NCBI RefSeq assembly: GCF_003148825.1
Contig: NZ_QGGZ01000012.1
Location: forward strand, 124,001 to 188,000
Source of the DNA: Streptomyces sp. CG 926
GTDB lineage: Bacteria > Actinomycetota > Actinomycetes > Streptomycetales > Streptomycetaceae
Reading direction: 5' to 3'
DNA length: 64,000 nt
The position numbers were made by a program, and so were the translations under genes. Numbering within the stretch: the stretch's first letter is position 1; every line of letters begins with the position of its first letter. Positions 9,491-16,740 of the stretch are shown one piece after another. The notes beneath the pieces are model-generated. The model searched no databases. It was not told where the DNA came from and was given only the letters and a program-made list of their open reading frames with translations.

Positions 9491-9841
9491 CTACGCGGCC
9501 GTCGGGACGAGACGGCCGGGCGCCCTGGGCCTCGACCGGCCCGAGGCATCGGGATCACGCTGCGGCAGGAAAGCCGTGCGCTGCTCGCGATCACGGATCG
9601 CGGTGCGTATGCGGTGCGGCGGCACGGGCCGCACGAGCCGTGCGGCGGCGGCGAGCGCCTCGGTGCCCACGGCGACGGTGGCCGCGAGGGCGACCACGAC
9701 GGCGCCCAGCCCGCTCTCCCCGGCGAACAGCCCGAGGAGTCCCCCGAGCAGCACGAGCGGGAGCAGCACGGCAAGGGCCCGCGAGGTCCGCGCGAACAGG
9801 GTGAAGGACAGCAGGTCACCGTCGCGTCGTTGCCGACCCAT
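9491..9841 (-). CDS. Small two-helix membrane protein (DUF6412-like)
   Basis: A 116-residue protein with two hydrophobic helices (ALAVLLPLVLLGGLLGLFAG and LGAVVVALAATVAVGTEALA), followed by a basic, proline-rich cytoplasmic tail. ATG 9841 has a strong GGGGGAGG site. It lies upstream of, and in the same direction as, the YidC paralogue with a 114-bp gap. From memory, DUF6412 proteins recur beside this second YidC in Streptomyces, so a functional link is plausible but untested. Confidence 0.6.
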   Translation of the reverse strand: MGRQRRDGDLLSFTLFARTSRALAVLLPLVLLGGLLGLFAGESGLGAVVVALAATVAVGTEALAAAARLVRPVPPHRIRTAIRDREQRTAFLPQRDPDASGRSRPRAPGRLVPTAA

Positions 9842-9923
9842 ACGGACCTCCCCCTTCTCCACTCCCGTGCGCGAACTCCCTTACGACACCGATGGTAGCC
9901 GGACCCACCGACAACCCGATCGG

Positions 9924-10784
9924 TCAGGACGGCGCGGACGGCCCGGACGACCGGAGCGTCCCCCAGACCACCAGCCGGTACTTCGAGCTGTACTCGGGCG
10001 TGCAGGTGGTGAGTGTGATGTACGCCCCGGGCTCGCCGTACCCCTGGTCCGGTTTCACCACGCTGCGCGGCACGGGCGCGATGACCCCGGTGTCCCGTTC
10101 GGTGGTCTCGTTCAGGATCTTCCCGACGACGTACGTGTAGCGGCGCCCGCGCAGGTCCACGATCAGTTCGTCGCCCGCCCGCAGCCGGTTGATGTACCGG
10201 AACGGCTCGCCGTGCGTGTTCCGGTGCCCGGCCAGCGCGAAGTTCCCCCGCTCCCCCGGCCCGGCGGTCCCCGGGTACTGCCCGGCGTAGCCCTTGTCCA
10301 GGACGGCCCGCTTGTCGACGCCCTGCGCGACGGGGACGACCAGCCCGAGGCGCGGGACGCGCAGCACGGCGTACGCCCGGTCCCGCGCGGGCGTCCCCGC
10401 GGCGGGTCGCGCGGTCCTGGTCGCCGCGGGCGCCGCGCCGGCGTCCGCCGACCCGCTCGGCTCCGGCCCGACCGTCGGACCACCACCGGCCCCGGAACCG
10501 GCCTCCGCCTCGGCCCCCGCCCCGGCCCCCGCCTCCTCCGCCCCGGAACCGTCGGCGGAACCCTCGCCCCAGGCCCGCTCCAGGGCCTGGACCTGCTCCT
10601 GCGCGGCGGCCGCGGCCTGCCGATTGGTCCACCACACCTGGTGCAGGACCAGCAACAGGACCACCACTCCCACGGTGACGATCAGCTCGGCGCCCGCCCA
10701 CAACACCCCCGCGAGACCGGCCCGGCGCCCCCGCCGGCCGCTCCCCTGCACCACCACAGGTACGCGATCTCGCACGGGCGGCAC
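9924..10784 (-). CDS. Class E sortase
   Basis: A 286-residue membrane-anchored transpeptidase. A basic N-terminus and one transmembrane helix (residues ~23-47) are followed by a long Gly/Ala/Glu/Pro-rich linker. The sortase beta-barrel then begins near 140. Catalytic residues are visible: His in NFALAGHRNTHG, Cys261 in TLTTCTPEY and Arg270 in SSKYRLVV. Class E enzymes cleave LAxTG and join surface proteins to peptidoglycan, and the protein at 4046-4789 carries LAHTG. GTG 10784 has GGGGGAGG eight bases before it. In Streptomyces such enzymes anchor chaplins, although none is seen here. Confidence 0.88.
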   Translation of the reverse strand: MPPVRDRVPVVVQGSGRRGRRAGLAGVLWAGAELIVTVGVVVLLLVLHQVWWTNRQAAAAAQEQVQALERAWGEGSADGSGAEEAGAGAGAEAEAGSGAGGGPTVGPEPSGSADAGAAPAATRTARPAAGTPARDRAYAVLRVPRLGLVVPVAQGVDKRAVLDKGYAGQYPGTAGPGERGNFALAGHRNTHGEPFRYINRLRAGDELIVDLRGRRYTYVVGKILNETTERDTGVIAPVPRSVVKPDQGYGEPGAYITLTTCTPEYSSKYRLVVWGTLRSSGPSAPS

Positions 10785-10831
10785 CTTAAGTCCTCCCCCG
10801 TCAACTGACCAGCGGCAGTACGGTGTGAACC

Positions 10832-11836
10832 ATGCGCCCCGACACGCCTGCCGAGCACATCGCCGAAGCCGAGCGCCTCATCCGCACGGCGACCCGCTAC
10901 CCCGAGGACCAGGAGCCCTTGCTCCTCCAGGCCGCGGCCCACCTCGAACTGGCCGACGCACGCGACCGGGCGAGTGCCCTGTACGACCAACTCCTGTCCT
11001 CCTCACCGTCCGACCCCCACCTGATCAAGGCCCTCCAGGCGGCGAACCTCTGGGAGTACGGCCACGAGGCGGAGGCCCGCGCCCTCATCTCGGGCATCCG
11101 CGCCGCCTCGCCCAAGGAACCGGCACCGTGGGAGGTCATCGCGGAAGCCCTGGAGGCCCACGACGAGTTGGAGGCCTCGCACGACTGCTTCACCGAAGCG
11201 GCCACCCTCCTCATCGCGGAGGACGACCCGCTGACCCCGGCCACCACCGCCCTGCTCACGGGCCGTCACCGGGTGCGCCGCCTCCTCGGGCTCCCGCACG
11301 ACGACTGGGACATGGTCGCGGACACCCGCCACATCGGCCCGATCCCCCTCGACGAGCTCCACGACCCCAAGCGCATCTGGGCCCTGGGCTCCGACGACCC
11401 CGCCGAGCTGCGCGCCGAGATCGCCCGCCTGCGCGCCGAACTGGGCGACCGCCGTGCGGCCCTCTCCCGGCCCTTCCCGGTGGCGATCCTGCACTGGCCG
11501 CAGCGCGAACTGTCGGAGCTGCTGACCAGCTACCCGACCCTGGCCTCCGAGTACCCCTCGCACGAGGCCCACCTGCGGGAGATCGAGAGCTCGCTGCGCG
11601 CGCTGGCCGCCTCGGGCACCACGAACCTGGGCATCGTCACAGCGAGTGTCCCCTCCTACGAGGCCTTCGCGGCCTCGGAGAAGACCTCCCCGGCCTCCCC
11701 GTCCCTCCTCGCCGAGTACGCCACGACCCTGGCGGCCCGCGGCAAGGCCACCGTCTGGCCCCCGATCCCCACCGCGTCCTGCTGGTGCGGCTCGGGCAAG
11801 CCGTACGCGGAGTGCCACGAGGTGTCCGGCGGCTGA
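10832..11836 (+). CDS. Tetratricopeptide-like protein with C-terminal SEC-C zinc motif
   Basis: A 334-residue, probably cytosolic protein. Residues 5-140 are helical with TPR-like spacing (ITEAERLIRT-style pairs, LLLQAAAHLELADARDRASA). Further helical repeats and a coiled stretch (ELRAEIARLRAELGDRRAAL) follow near 190. The last 25 residues hold the SEC-C motif CWCGSGKPYAECH, which binds zinc and is known from SecA tails. The role is unknown. A SEC-C tail suggests contact with ribosomes or other proteins. It precedes the defence island and reads in the same direction as vsr. Confidence 0.75.
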   Translation: MRPDTPAEHIAEAERLIRTATRYPEDQEPLLLQAAAHLELADARDRASALYDQLLSSSPSDPHLIKALQAANLWEYGHEAEARALISGIRAASPKEPAPWEVIAEALEAHDELEASHDCFTEAATLLIAEDDPLTPATTALLTGRHRVRRLLGLPHDDWDMVADTRHIGPIPLDELHDPKRIWALGSDDPAELRAEIARLRAELGDRRAALSRPFPVAILHWPQRELSELLTSYPTLASEYPSHEAHLREIESSLRALAASGTTNLGIVTASVPSYEAFAASEKTSPASPSLLAEYATTLAARGKATVWPPIPTASCWCGSGKPYAECHEVSGG

Positions 11837-11845
11837 GCGGGGCGA

Positions 11846-11880
11846 TCCGGCCGGTCCGGCCGGTCCGGCCGGTCCGGCCC
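11846..11880. repeat. Short tandem 9-bp GGTCCGGCC repeat after SEC-C gene
   Basis: About four head-to-tail copies of GGTCCGGCC follow the SEC-C stop. An imperfect inverted repeat (GAAGCCG 11891-11897, CGGCTTC 11918-11924) comes next and may end that transcript. This marks the left border of the defence island. Confidence 0.55.
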
Positions 11881-11958
11881 GGCACACGATGAAGCCGGTC
11901 CGGTGATTACGTACCATCGGCTTCAGCGGGCGAAAAGTGGAGGAGGAGGGAAACCGTC

Positions 11959-12381
11959 ATGATCGTGGCTGTGCCTTCCTCCCCCTCCGTGTCGGCCCGG
12001 ATGAGTCGCCAGGCGCGCCGGAACACCACCCCCGAACTGGCCGTGCGCAGACTGCTGCACGCGGCGGGCCTGCGCTATCGCCTGCAGGTGAAGGTGCCCG
12101 GCATGCCGCGGCGCACCATCGACATCGCCTTCCCCGGGGCCAAGGTCGCCGTCTTCCTCGACGGATGTTTCTGGCACGGGTGCCCCGAGCACGCGACGCA
12201 GCCGAAGTCCAACGCTCAGTGGTGGCGCGAGAAGCTCGACAAGAACATGGCACGGGATCGCGAGACGAGCGAGCTGTTGGCGGCGGCGGGCTGGACCGTC
12301 CTGCGGTTCTGGGAGCACGAGACGCCGGAGTCCGTGGCGGCCCGCGTCATCGACGTCCGCCGCGGCACGACGAACGGCTGA
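11959..12381 (+). CDS. vsr: Very short patch repair endonuclease (Vsr)
   Basis: A 140-residue endonuclease that nicks DNA 5' of T:G mismatches made when 5-methylcytosine deaminates. The family hallmarks are visible: MSRQARRNTTPELAVRRLLH near residue 15, then GMPRRTIDIAFPGAKVAVFLDGCFWHGC, which holds the catalytic Asp (RTIDIAF) and zinc-site His/Cys, and a final WTVLRFWEHE. The length fits the family (~140). A strong GGAGGAGGG site precedes ATG 11959. It is followed after 51 bp by two cytosine methyltransferases, the usual partner of Vsr. It is the only obvious nuclease in the island, but its known job is repair rather than restriction. Confidence 0.92.
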   Translation: MIVAVPSSPSVSARMSRQARRNTTPELAVRRLLHAAGLRYRLQVKVPGMPRRTIDIAFPGAKVAVFLDGCFWHGCPEHATQPKSNAQWWREKLDKNMARDRETSELLAAAGWTVLRFWEHETPESVAARVIDVRRGTTNG

Positions 12382-12432
12382 CCGGCCCTTCCGGGCGATC
12401 GACATGCGTCCGACCGACGCGGACAGGACGAC

Positions 12433-13488
12433 ATGGCGCTCTCGGGACCGGACCCGGACCGGCTCACCTCGCTGGAGCTGTGTGCCGGCGCCGGCGGTCT
12501 GACGCTGGGACTGGAGGCGGCCGGTTTCGACCCGATCGCGCTGTTGGACACCAAGCCCGACTCCTGCGCCACCCTGCGCGGCAACCGCCCGGACTGGACC
12601 GTGCTGGAGCAGGACATCCGTGACTTCCTGCCGTCCGACCGTCCGGATCTGTTCGCCGAAGGCACCTGTGTCGATCTCCTGGCGGCCGGTCTGCCCCGGC
12701 TGCCTTCGGCGGCCTCGACCATGCGCAAGGACTCGGACGAGGAGCGGTACCTGCTGAAGGCCACGATCTGGCTGGCGCAGGCCGCCCTGCCCCGCGCGGT
12801 CCTGGTGGAGAACATCCCCGGGCTCGCCCTCGCCGACGCGTACGCGCCGACCCGGCGGTGGGTGGAGGAGAACCTGCGGGAGGTCGGCTACCGCTCCTCG
12901 TGGGGTGTGCTCAACGCCCTCGACTTCGGGGTTCCGCAGCAGCGCCCGCACGGCTTCCTGGTCGCGCTACGGGATCTCGACTTCGGGCGGTTCGCGTGGC
13001 CGGAGCCGTCCGGTCCGCCCCCACCGAGCGTCGGCACGGTCCTGTACGAGTCGATGGCCCGCAGAGGCTGGCCCGGTGCGGCCGCGTGGGCCCGGCGCGC
13101 CGACGAACCCGCTCCGACGATCGTCGGCGGCTCGGACAAGCGCGGCGGTCCGGACCTCGGCCCGACCGGGTCGAAGCGCGCGTGGCAGCGGCTCGGCGTG
13201 AACGGGGGTGGCATCGGGGACGACGTACCGGACACCTCGGACCCCGACGACCTGCTCCCCAAGCTCACCGTCCCGCAAGTGACGCGTCTTCAGGGATTCC
13301 CCGCCGACTGGGTGCTCGCCGGCCGCAAGACGTCCTCGTACCGCCAGATCGGCAACGCGTGCCCACCTCCCGTGGCAGCGGCGGTCGGTGGTGCGCTCGC
13401 GCTCGCCCTGCGGCCCGCGCTCGCCCTCCGGCCGGAGATCGCCCTCCGGCCCGCGGACGGCCCGACGCCGGCTAGACTCGCGCCATGA
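12433..13488 (+). CDS. Cytosine-C5 DNA methyltransferase homologue lacking the catalytic cysteine
   Basis: A 351-residue protein with the C5-methyltransferase fold. Motif I (LELCAGAGGLTLGLE) starts at residue 14, motif VI (VLVENIPGL) has Glu126-Asn127, motif VIII is near 170 (QQRPHGFLVAL) and motif X (QIGNACPPPVAAAV) is near 310. Motif IV should read PCQ-x-FS but reads LPRLPSAAS, so the catalytic Cys is Arg89 (codon CGG at 12697). The reading frame is intact on both sides, so this is substitution, not frameshift. It is predicted inactive for methyl transfer while still able to bind AdoMet and DNA. It overlaps the intact methyltransferase by ATGA, suggesting a regulatory or target-recognition partner. 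A sequencing error is the trivial alternative, though two bases differ from a Cys codon. Confidence 0.85.
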   Translation: MALSGPDPDRLTSLELCAGAGGLTLGLEAAGFDPIALLDTKPDSCATLRGNRPDWTVLEQDIRDFLPSDRPDLFAEGTCVDLLAAGLPRLPSAASTMRKDSDEERYLLKATIWLAQAALPRAVLVENIPGLALADAYAPTRRWVEENLREVGYRSSWGVLNALDFGVPQQRPHGFLVALRDLDFGRFAWPEPSGPPPPSVGTVLYESMARRGWPGAAAWARRADEPAPTIVGGSDKRGGPDLGPTGSKRAWQRLGVNGGGIGDDVPDTSDPDDLLPKLTVPQVTRLQGFPADWVLAGRKTSSYRQIGNACPPPVAAAVGGALALALRPALALRPEIALRPADGPTPARLAP

Positions 13489-14837
13489 ACTCCGAGCACA
13501 AGCCCCCCTACAAAGTCGTCGATCTCTTCGCGGGCTGCGGCGGCTTCACCCGGGGCTTCTTCGAGTTCTCCCGGGACACCATGAAGGACGGCGGCCTGCA
13601 TGCCTTCGCTCCCCTTGCCGGGGTCGAGATCGATCCCGCGGCCGCTCTGACCTATTTCACGAATTTCGAGAAATGGGCGGACGACACCACCGGGAGCGAC
13701 CATCACTTCTTCCTGGGTGACATCGCGGATTGGGTGGACATCGTCAGGGCGAAGGGCCTGCACGCCGATGTGATCCTGGGCGGTCCGCCCTGTCAGGGCT
13801 TTTCCGGGCTCGGCAAGGGCGACCCGAACGATCCGCGCAACCGGCTCTGGGAAGAGTATTTCAAAATCGTCGAATTGGTGCAGCCGCGCATCTTCATCAT
13901 CGAGAATGTCGAGCGGTTCAATTCGTCCACCCAGCTCGCCGACCTGAAGAGCGCCTTTCTCGACCTCGGGTACACGCTGGAGGATCCTCAGGTCCTCAAC
14001 GCGGCCGACTACGGCGCCGCGCAGCTGCGGAAGCGGACGATCGTGATCGGCGTGCGGGGGAAACGGCACATCTCCTACCCCGCCCCCACGCACGCGGGCG
14101 CCGGCAAGGCGGGCCAGGTCGGCCTCTTCGCGGCCGGGGAACCGAAGGCCTGGAAGACCCTCAAGCAATGCTTGGACGGCGAGAAGGACCCGATCCCCTA
14201 CCGGACGAGCCGGCTCGATCTCCCGGAACTCAACGACGAGAACGTCCCGTCCGTCACCATTTCCCGGAAGGTCACGGAGACGGGCGTCCTCGACAAGGAG
14301 TTCGTCGCGCGGCTCCGGGAGAAGATCCCGGGACCGTTCACGGGCGAATCGCTGCACATCGGTCGCCAGCCGACCGAGCTCTCCTTGGCCCGCTATCGGG
14401 CCATCCGGCCGGGTCAGAACCGGCACGCGCTGAGGAACGCGCCCCCGGCTCTCGTGGAGGGAAAGCTGGTCCCGCTCTCGACCGAGAGCTGGAACCGGCA
14501 CAACAGCGGCTCCGGTGACGTCATGGGCCGGCTCGTGTGGGAAAAGCCCTCCGTGACGATTCGCACCGAATTCTTCAAGCCGGAGAAGGGTCGGTATCTG
14601 CACCCGGTGGCCGACCGCCCGATCACCCACCACGAGGCGTCACGCATCCAGGGATTCCCCGACGAGTTCCGGTGGTGCGGAAGCAAGTCCCAGATCGCGC
14701 GCCAGATCGGCAACGCGGTACCGGTGCCGCTGGCGCGGGCTCTCGCCGAGCACGTCTACCGGGCCCTCCAGGGCGGGGCGGGCCTCGACGACCGGAACGC
14801 GGCCGAGGACCTGGCGTCGGGCACGGCTCAGGCGTAG
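13485..14837 (+). CDS. DNA (cytosine-5)-methyltransferase, intact (DrmMII-like role)
   Basis: A 450-residue AdoMet-dependent enzyme that methylates cytosine at C5. Motif I DLFAGCGGFTRGF spans residues 13-25, motif IV GGPPCQGFSG has catalytic Cys103, motif VI is ENVERF, and motif VIII is QLRKRTIVIGV. A target-recognition region runs about 220-370, and motif X is QIGNAVPVPLARAL near 408. It starts at ATG inside the stop of the inactive homologue. Its 3' end overlaps the convergent gene at 14828 by 10 bp. Its 5' half uses more AT-ending codons (AAT, TTT, AAA, ATT) than its neighbours, a sign of separate origin. In this context it probably protects host DNA, as DrmMII does in class 2 DISARM. The target site cannot be read from sequence. 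Confidence 0.93.
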   Translation: MNSEHKPPYKVVDLFAGCGGFTRGFFEFSRDTMKDGGLHAFAPLAGVEIDPAAALTYFTNFEKWADDTTGSDHHFFLGDIADWVDIVRAKGLHADVILGGPPCQGFSGLGKGDPNDPRNRLWEEYFKIVELVQPRIFIIENVERFNSSTQLADLKSAFLDLGYTLEDPQVLNAADYGAAQLRKRTIVIGVRGKRHISYPAPTHAGAGKAGQVGLFAAGEPKAWKTLKQCLDGEKDPIPYRTSRLDLPELNDENVPSVTISRKVTETGVLDKEFVARLREKIPGPFTGESLHIGRQPTELSLARYRAIRPGQNRHALRNAPPALVEGKLVPLSTESWNRHNSGSGDVMGRLVWEKPSVTIRTEFFKPEKGRYLHPVADRPITHHEASRIQGFPDEFRWCGSKSQIARQIGNAVPVPLARALAEHVYRALQGGAGLDDRNAAEDLASGTAQA

Positions 14838-15760
14838 GGATTCTCCACCGGCTCCTCCCGGCCACGGACCGGCGCGGTGGTGAACAGCTCCTGGAAGAGG
14901 GGGAGCAGCCGGGCGACCGAGGAGAAGTCCACCTCTCCGTCGTCCGGTCCGTCCGGCAGGGAATCGTGCGGGACGGGTGGGGCGTAGGTGAGGTCCGCTA
15001 TCCACAGACGCCGGGCCTTGGTGTCCAACGGCTCGTCGGGGGCGACCAGTTCGTACTGGATCGTGCTCCCGGCGGTGTTGACCGCCTTGATGAGCGCGTT
15101 CGCCGCCCTGGTACTGGTCACGGTGCCGTCGCGCAGCATCCGGATCACGGTCTGGGCCGTGGGCCGGTGCAGGAACACGTCTTGGCGCAGTGCGGAGTTG
15201 AACATCTCCTGGTTGGCGCAGGCCGCCTCCGCCGTCGCGTAGCTGCGTCCGTCGCGGTATATCTCGGCGGCCCACCACAGCCGGGCCATGGCCTGGACGT
15301 GGAAGGGGCCCGTGAAGCGCCGCGGGTTGACCCGTGCCTCGCCCCCACCGCCGCCGCTGCCGCCGGCGTTCTCGTTCTCGCTGCCGAGCCACCGCCACAG
15401 GACGTAGTCCGGTGCGACGCGCAACGCCAGATGGTTCCAGAGTTCCGAGTCGCCGGCTTCCCTGCGGGTCAGTCGTAGCGTCGCGTGCAGGCGGGGGGCG
15501 AGCCAGGCGTCACTGGCTCCGGGCCGGGCCTCGACGAAGCGGCGCATCGCGGCGTCGAACAGCTCGCGTACGGGCCGCGCACGCCATCGGTCGCCTTCGT
15601 CCTCGAACGCGCGTGAGCTGCGATCCAGCTTCTCGTGGGGCAGCGCGCTCCGGCCGCTCAGAACCTCGTCGTCGAGTTCACGCCGCGCCACGGCATCGGG
15701 AAGGAGCGCGAGCCGCTCGGGTGCGGCGGCCGCCCCTTCGTAGACGGATTCCCAGCTCAC
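14828..15760 (-). CDS. Island protein of unknown function (DUF6339-like)
   Basis: A 310-residue soluble protein with no enzyme motif I can name. It is mostly helical and rich in Arg and Trp. Distinct stretches are LWNHLALRVAPDYVLWRWLG near residue 110, FTGPFHVQAMARLWWAAEIY near 150, and NQEMFNSALRQDVFLHRPTA near 183, which resemble DUF6339 as I remember it. A Gly-rich linker (GGSGGGGG) sits near 135. GTG 15760 overlaps the TGA of the upstream gene by four bases, the last step of a three-gene coupled operon. The end overlaps the methyltransferase gene on the other strand. An accessory role in the defence locus is inferred from position only. Confidence 0.6.
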   Translation of the reverse strand: MSWESVYEGAAAAPERLALLPDAVARRELDDEVLSGRSALPHEKLDRSSRAFEDEGDRWRARPVRELFDAAMRRFVEARPGASDAWLAPRLHATLRLTRREAGDSELWNHLALRVAPDYVLWRWLGSENENAGGSGGGGGEARVNPRRFTGPFHVQAMARLWWAAEIYRDGRSYATAEAACANQEMFNSALRQDVFLHRPTAQTVIRMLRDGTVTSTRAANALIKAVNTAGSTIQYELVAPDEPLDTKARRLWIADLTYAPPVPHDSLPDGPDDGEVDFSSVARLLPLFQELFTTAPVRGREEPVENPYA

Positions 15761-16740
15761 TGCTTCGCGCTCCCCTTCGTGATGTCCCGCAATGCCTCGC
15801 CCAGCGAGCGTGCCGACCGTGACTGTCGCCCGGCCGCGTGGAGTACGCGCATGTGCAGATCCCGACCCGCGCCGCCGACCCGGCGGGACAGCAGTTCCCG
15901 CAGCGCGTCGGACGGGGAGAGGTCGGGGCACACGTCGGGCAGCATCCGCTTGAGGACGTTGTCCCGCCAGCCGCCCGGCCATTGGGGTTCGCCGTCCTCG
16001 GCGAAGACCTCGTCCGCGGCACTGTGGAACAGGGTCACCCACAGATCCGTGCCGAGCTTGGCGGCGAGCGCCTTCTGCAGGGCGCTCTCCGCGGGGGACA
16101 TACCTCGCGCGGGTGCGCCGAGCAGCCGCGCGACACCTTCGAGGGCGGTGTTCACGTAGACGGTGGGTACGGCGCCGTTCGCGTCGATCGCCCATTCGTT
16201 GTGCCGGAAGTCGTGGAGATGGGGGTGCTCGTCGGAGCCGAAGTCGACCTCCGTCATCCGGATGTCCTGCTCCCGGTGGGCGGTCCGGGAGTCCACGTCC
16301 ACGGTCCAGGCGTCCTCGGCCGAGCCGATGAGCCGGCCCGGCACTCCGTCGACCGTCGCCGTGACGATGCCGGTGAGCTGCAGCCGTCCCAGGTGCTCGT
16401 CGCGGTCGACGCGTACCTCACCGACCCAGTCGCCGGAGGCGTCCTGGCGGAGCGAGGTCACCGAGCGCACGTGGGACGTCCGGTTGGCGACCGTCACCGC
16501 CGCGCGCACGTCCCGCCAGCCCCGGCCCTCGGCGTCGGCCACCGCGGGGACCCGCATCCGGACGCCGAGGCGCGCGGTGGACCAGTCGGCGTAGCCCACG
16601 CCGTGCACGGCGACCCGGCGTTCCTGCCGGTTGACGAGTTCCAGCGGCAGGGCGTCGTCGTCGACGCGTCCCTCCCGCACCTCGATCGTGGTGGGTCCGT
16701 CGGATCGGCGCAGGGTCGGGTAGGGGACGAGCTGCTTCAC
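15757..16740 (-). CDS. Island protein of unknown function, beta-rich N-terminal half
   Basis: A 327-residue protein I do not recognise. Residues 1-155 look like alternating beta strands (TTIEVREGRVDDDALPLELV, GRLQLTGIVTATVDGVPGRL), suggesting a sandwich or barrel. Residues 165-327 are helical and end in a basic, serine-rich tail. No signal peptide or membrane helix is seen. It sits between the XRE-GHKL ATPase and the DUF6339-like gene, with GTGA overlaps at both ends, so all three should be made in fixed ratio and may form a complex. The beta half could be an adaptor for the ATPase. Confidence 0.55.
   Translation of the reverse strand: MKQLVPYPTLRRSDGPTTIEVREGRVDDDALPLELVNRQERRVAVHGVGYADWSTARLGVRMRVPAVADAEGRGWRDVRAAVTVANRTSHVRSVTSLRQDASGDWVGEVRVDRDEHLGRLQLTGIVTATVDGVPGRLIGSAEDAWTVDVDSRTAHREQDIRMTEVDFGSDEHPHLHDFRHNEWAIDANGAVPTVYVNTALEGVARLLGAPARGMSPAESALQKALAAKLGTDLWVTLFHSAADEVFAEDGEPQWPGGWRDNVLKRMLPDVCPDLSPSDALRELLSRRVGGAGRDLHMRVLHAAGRQSRSARSLGEALRDITKGSAKQ

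Noticed and set aside
12433..13488. Frameshifted pseudogene of a methyltransferase
   Set aside because: The reading frame is continuous and motifs on both sides of the altered site are in the same frame. Only the Cys codon and its near neighbours differ.
11959..14837. Classical type II restriction-modification system (vsr plus dcm)
   Set aside because: No restriction endonuclease is adjacent. Vsr is a mismatch repair enzyme, and the methylases adjoin a DrmAB operon.
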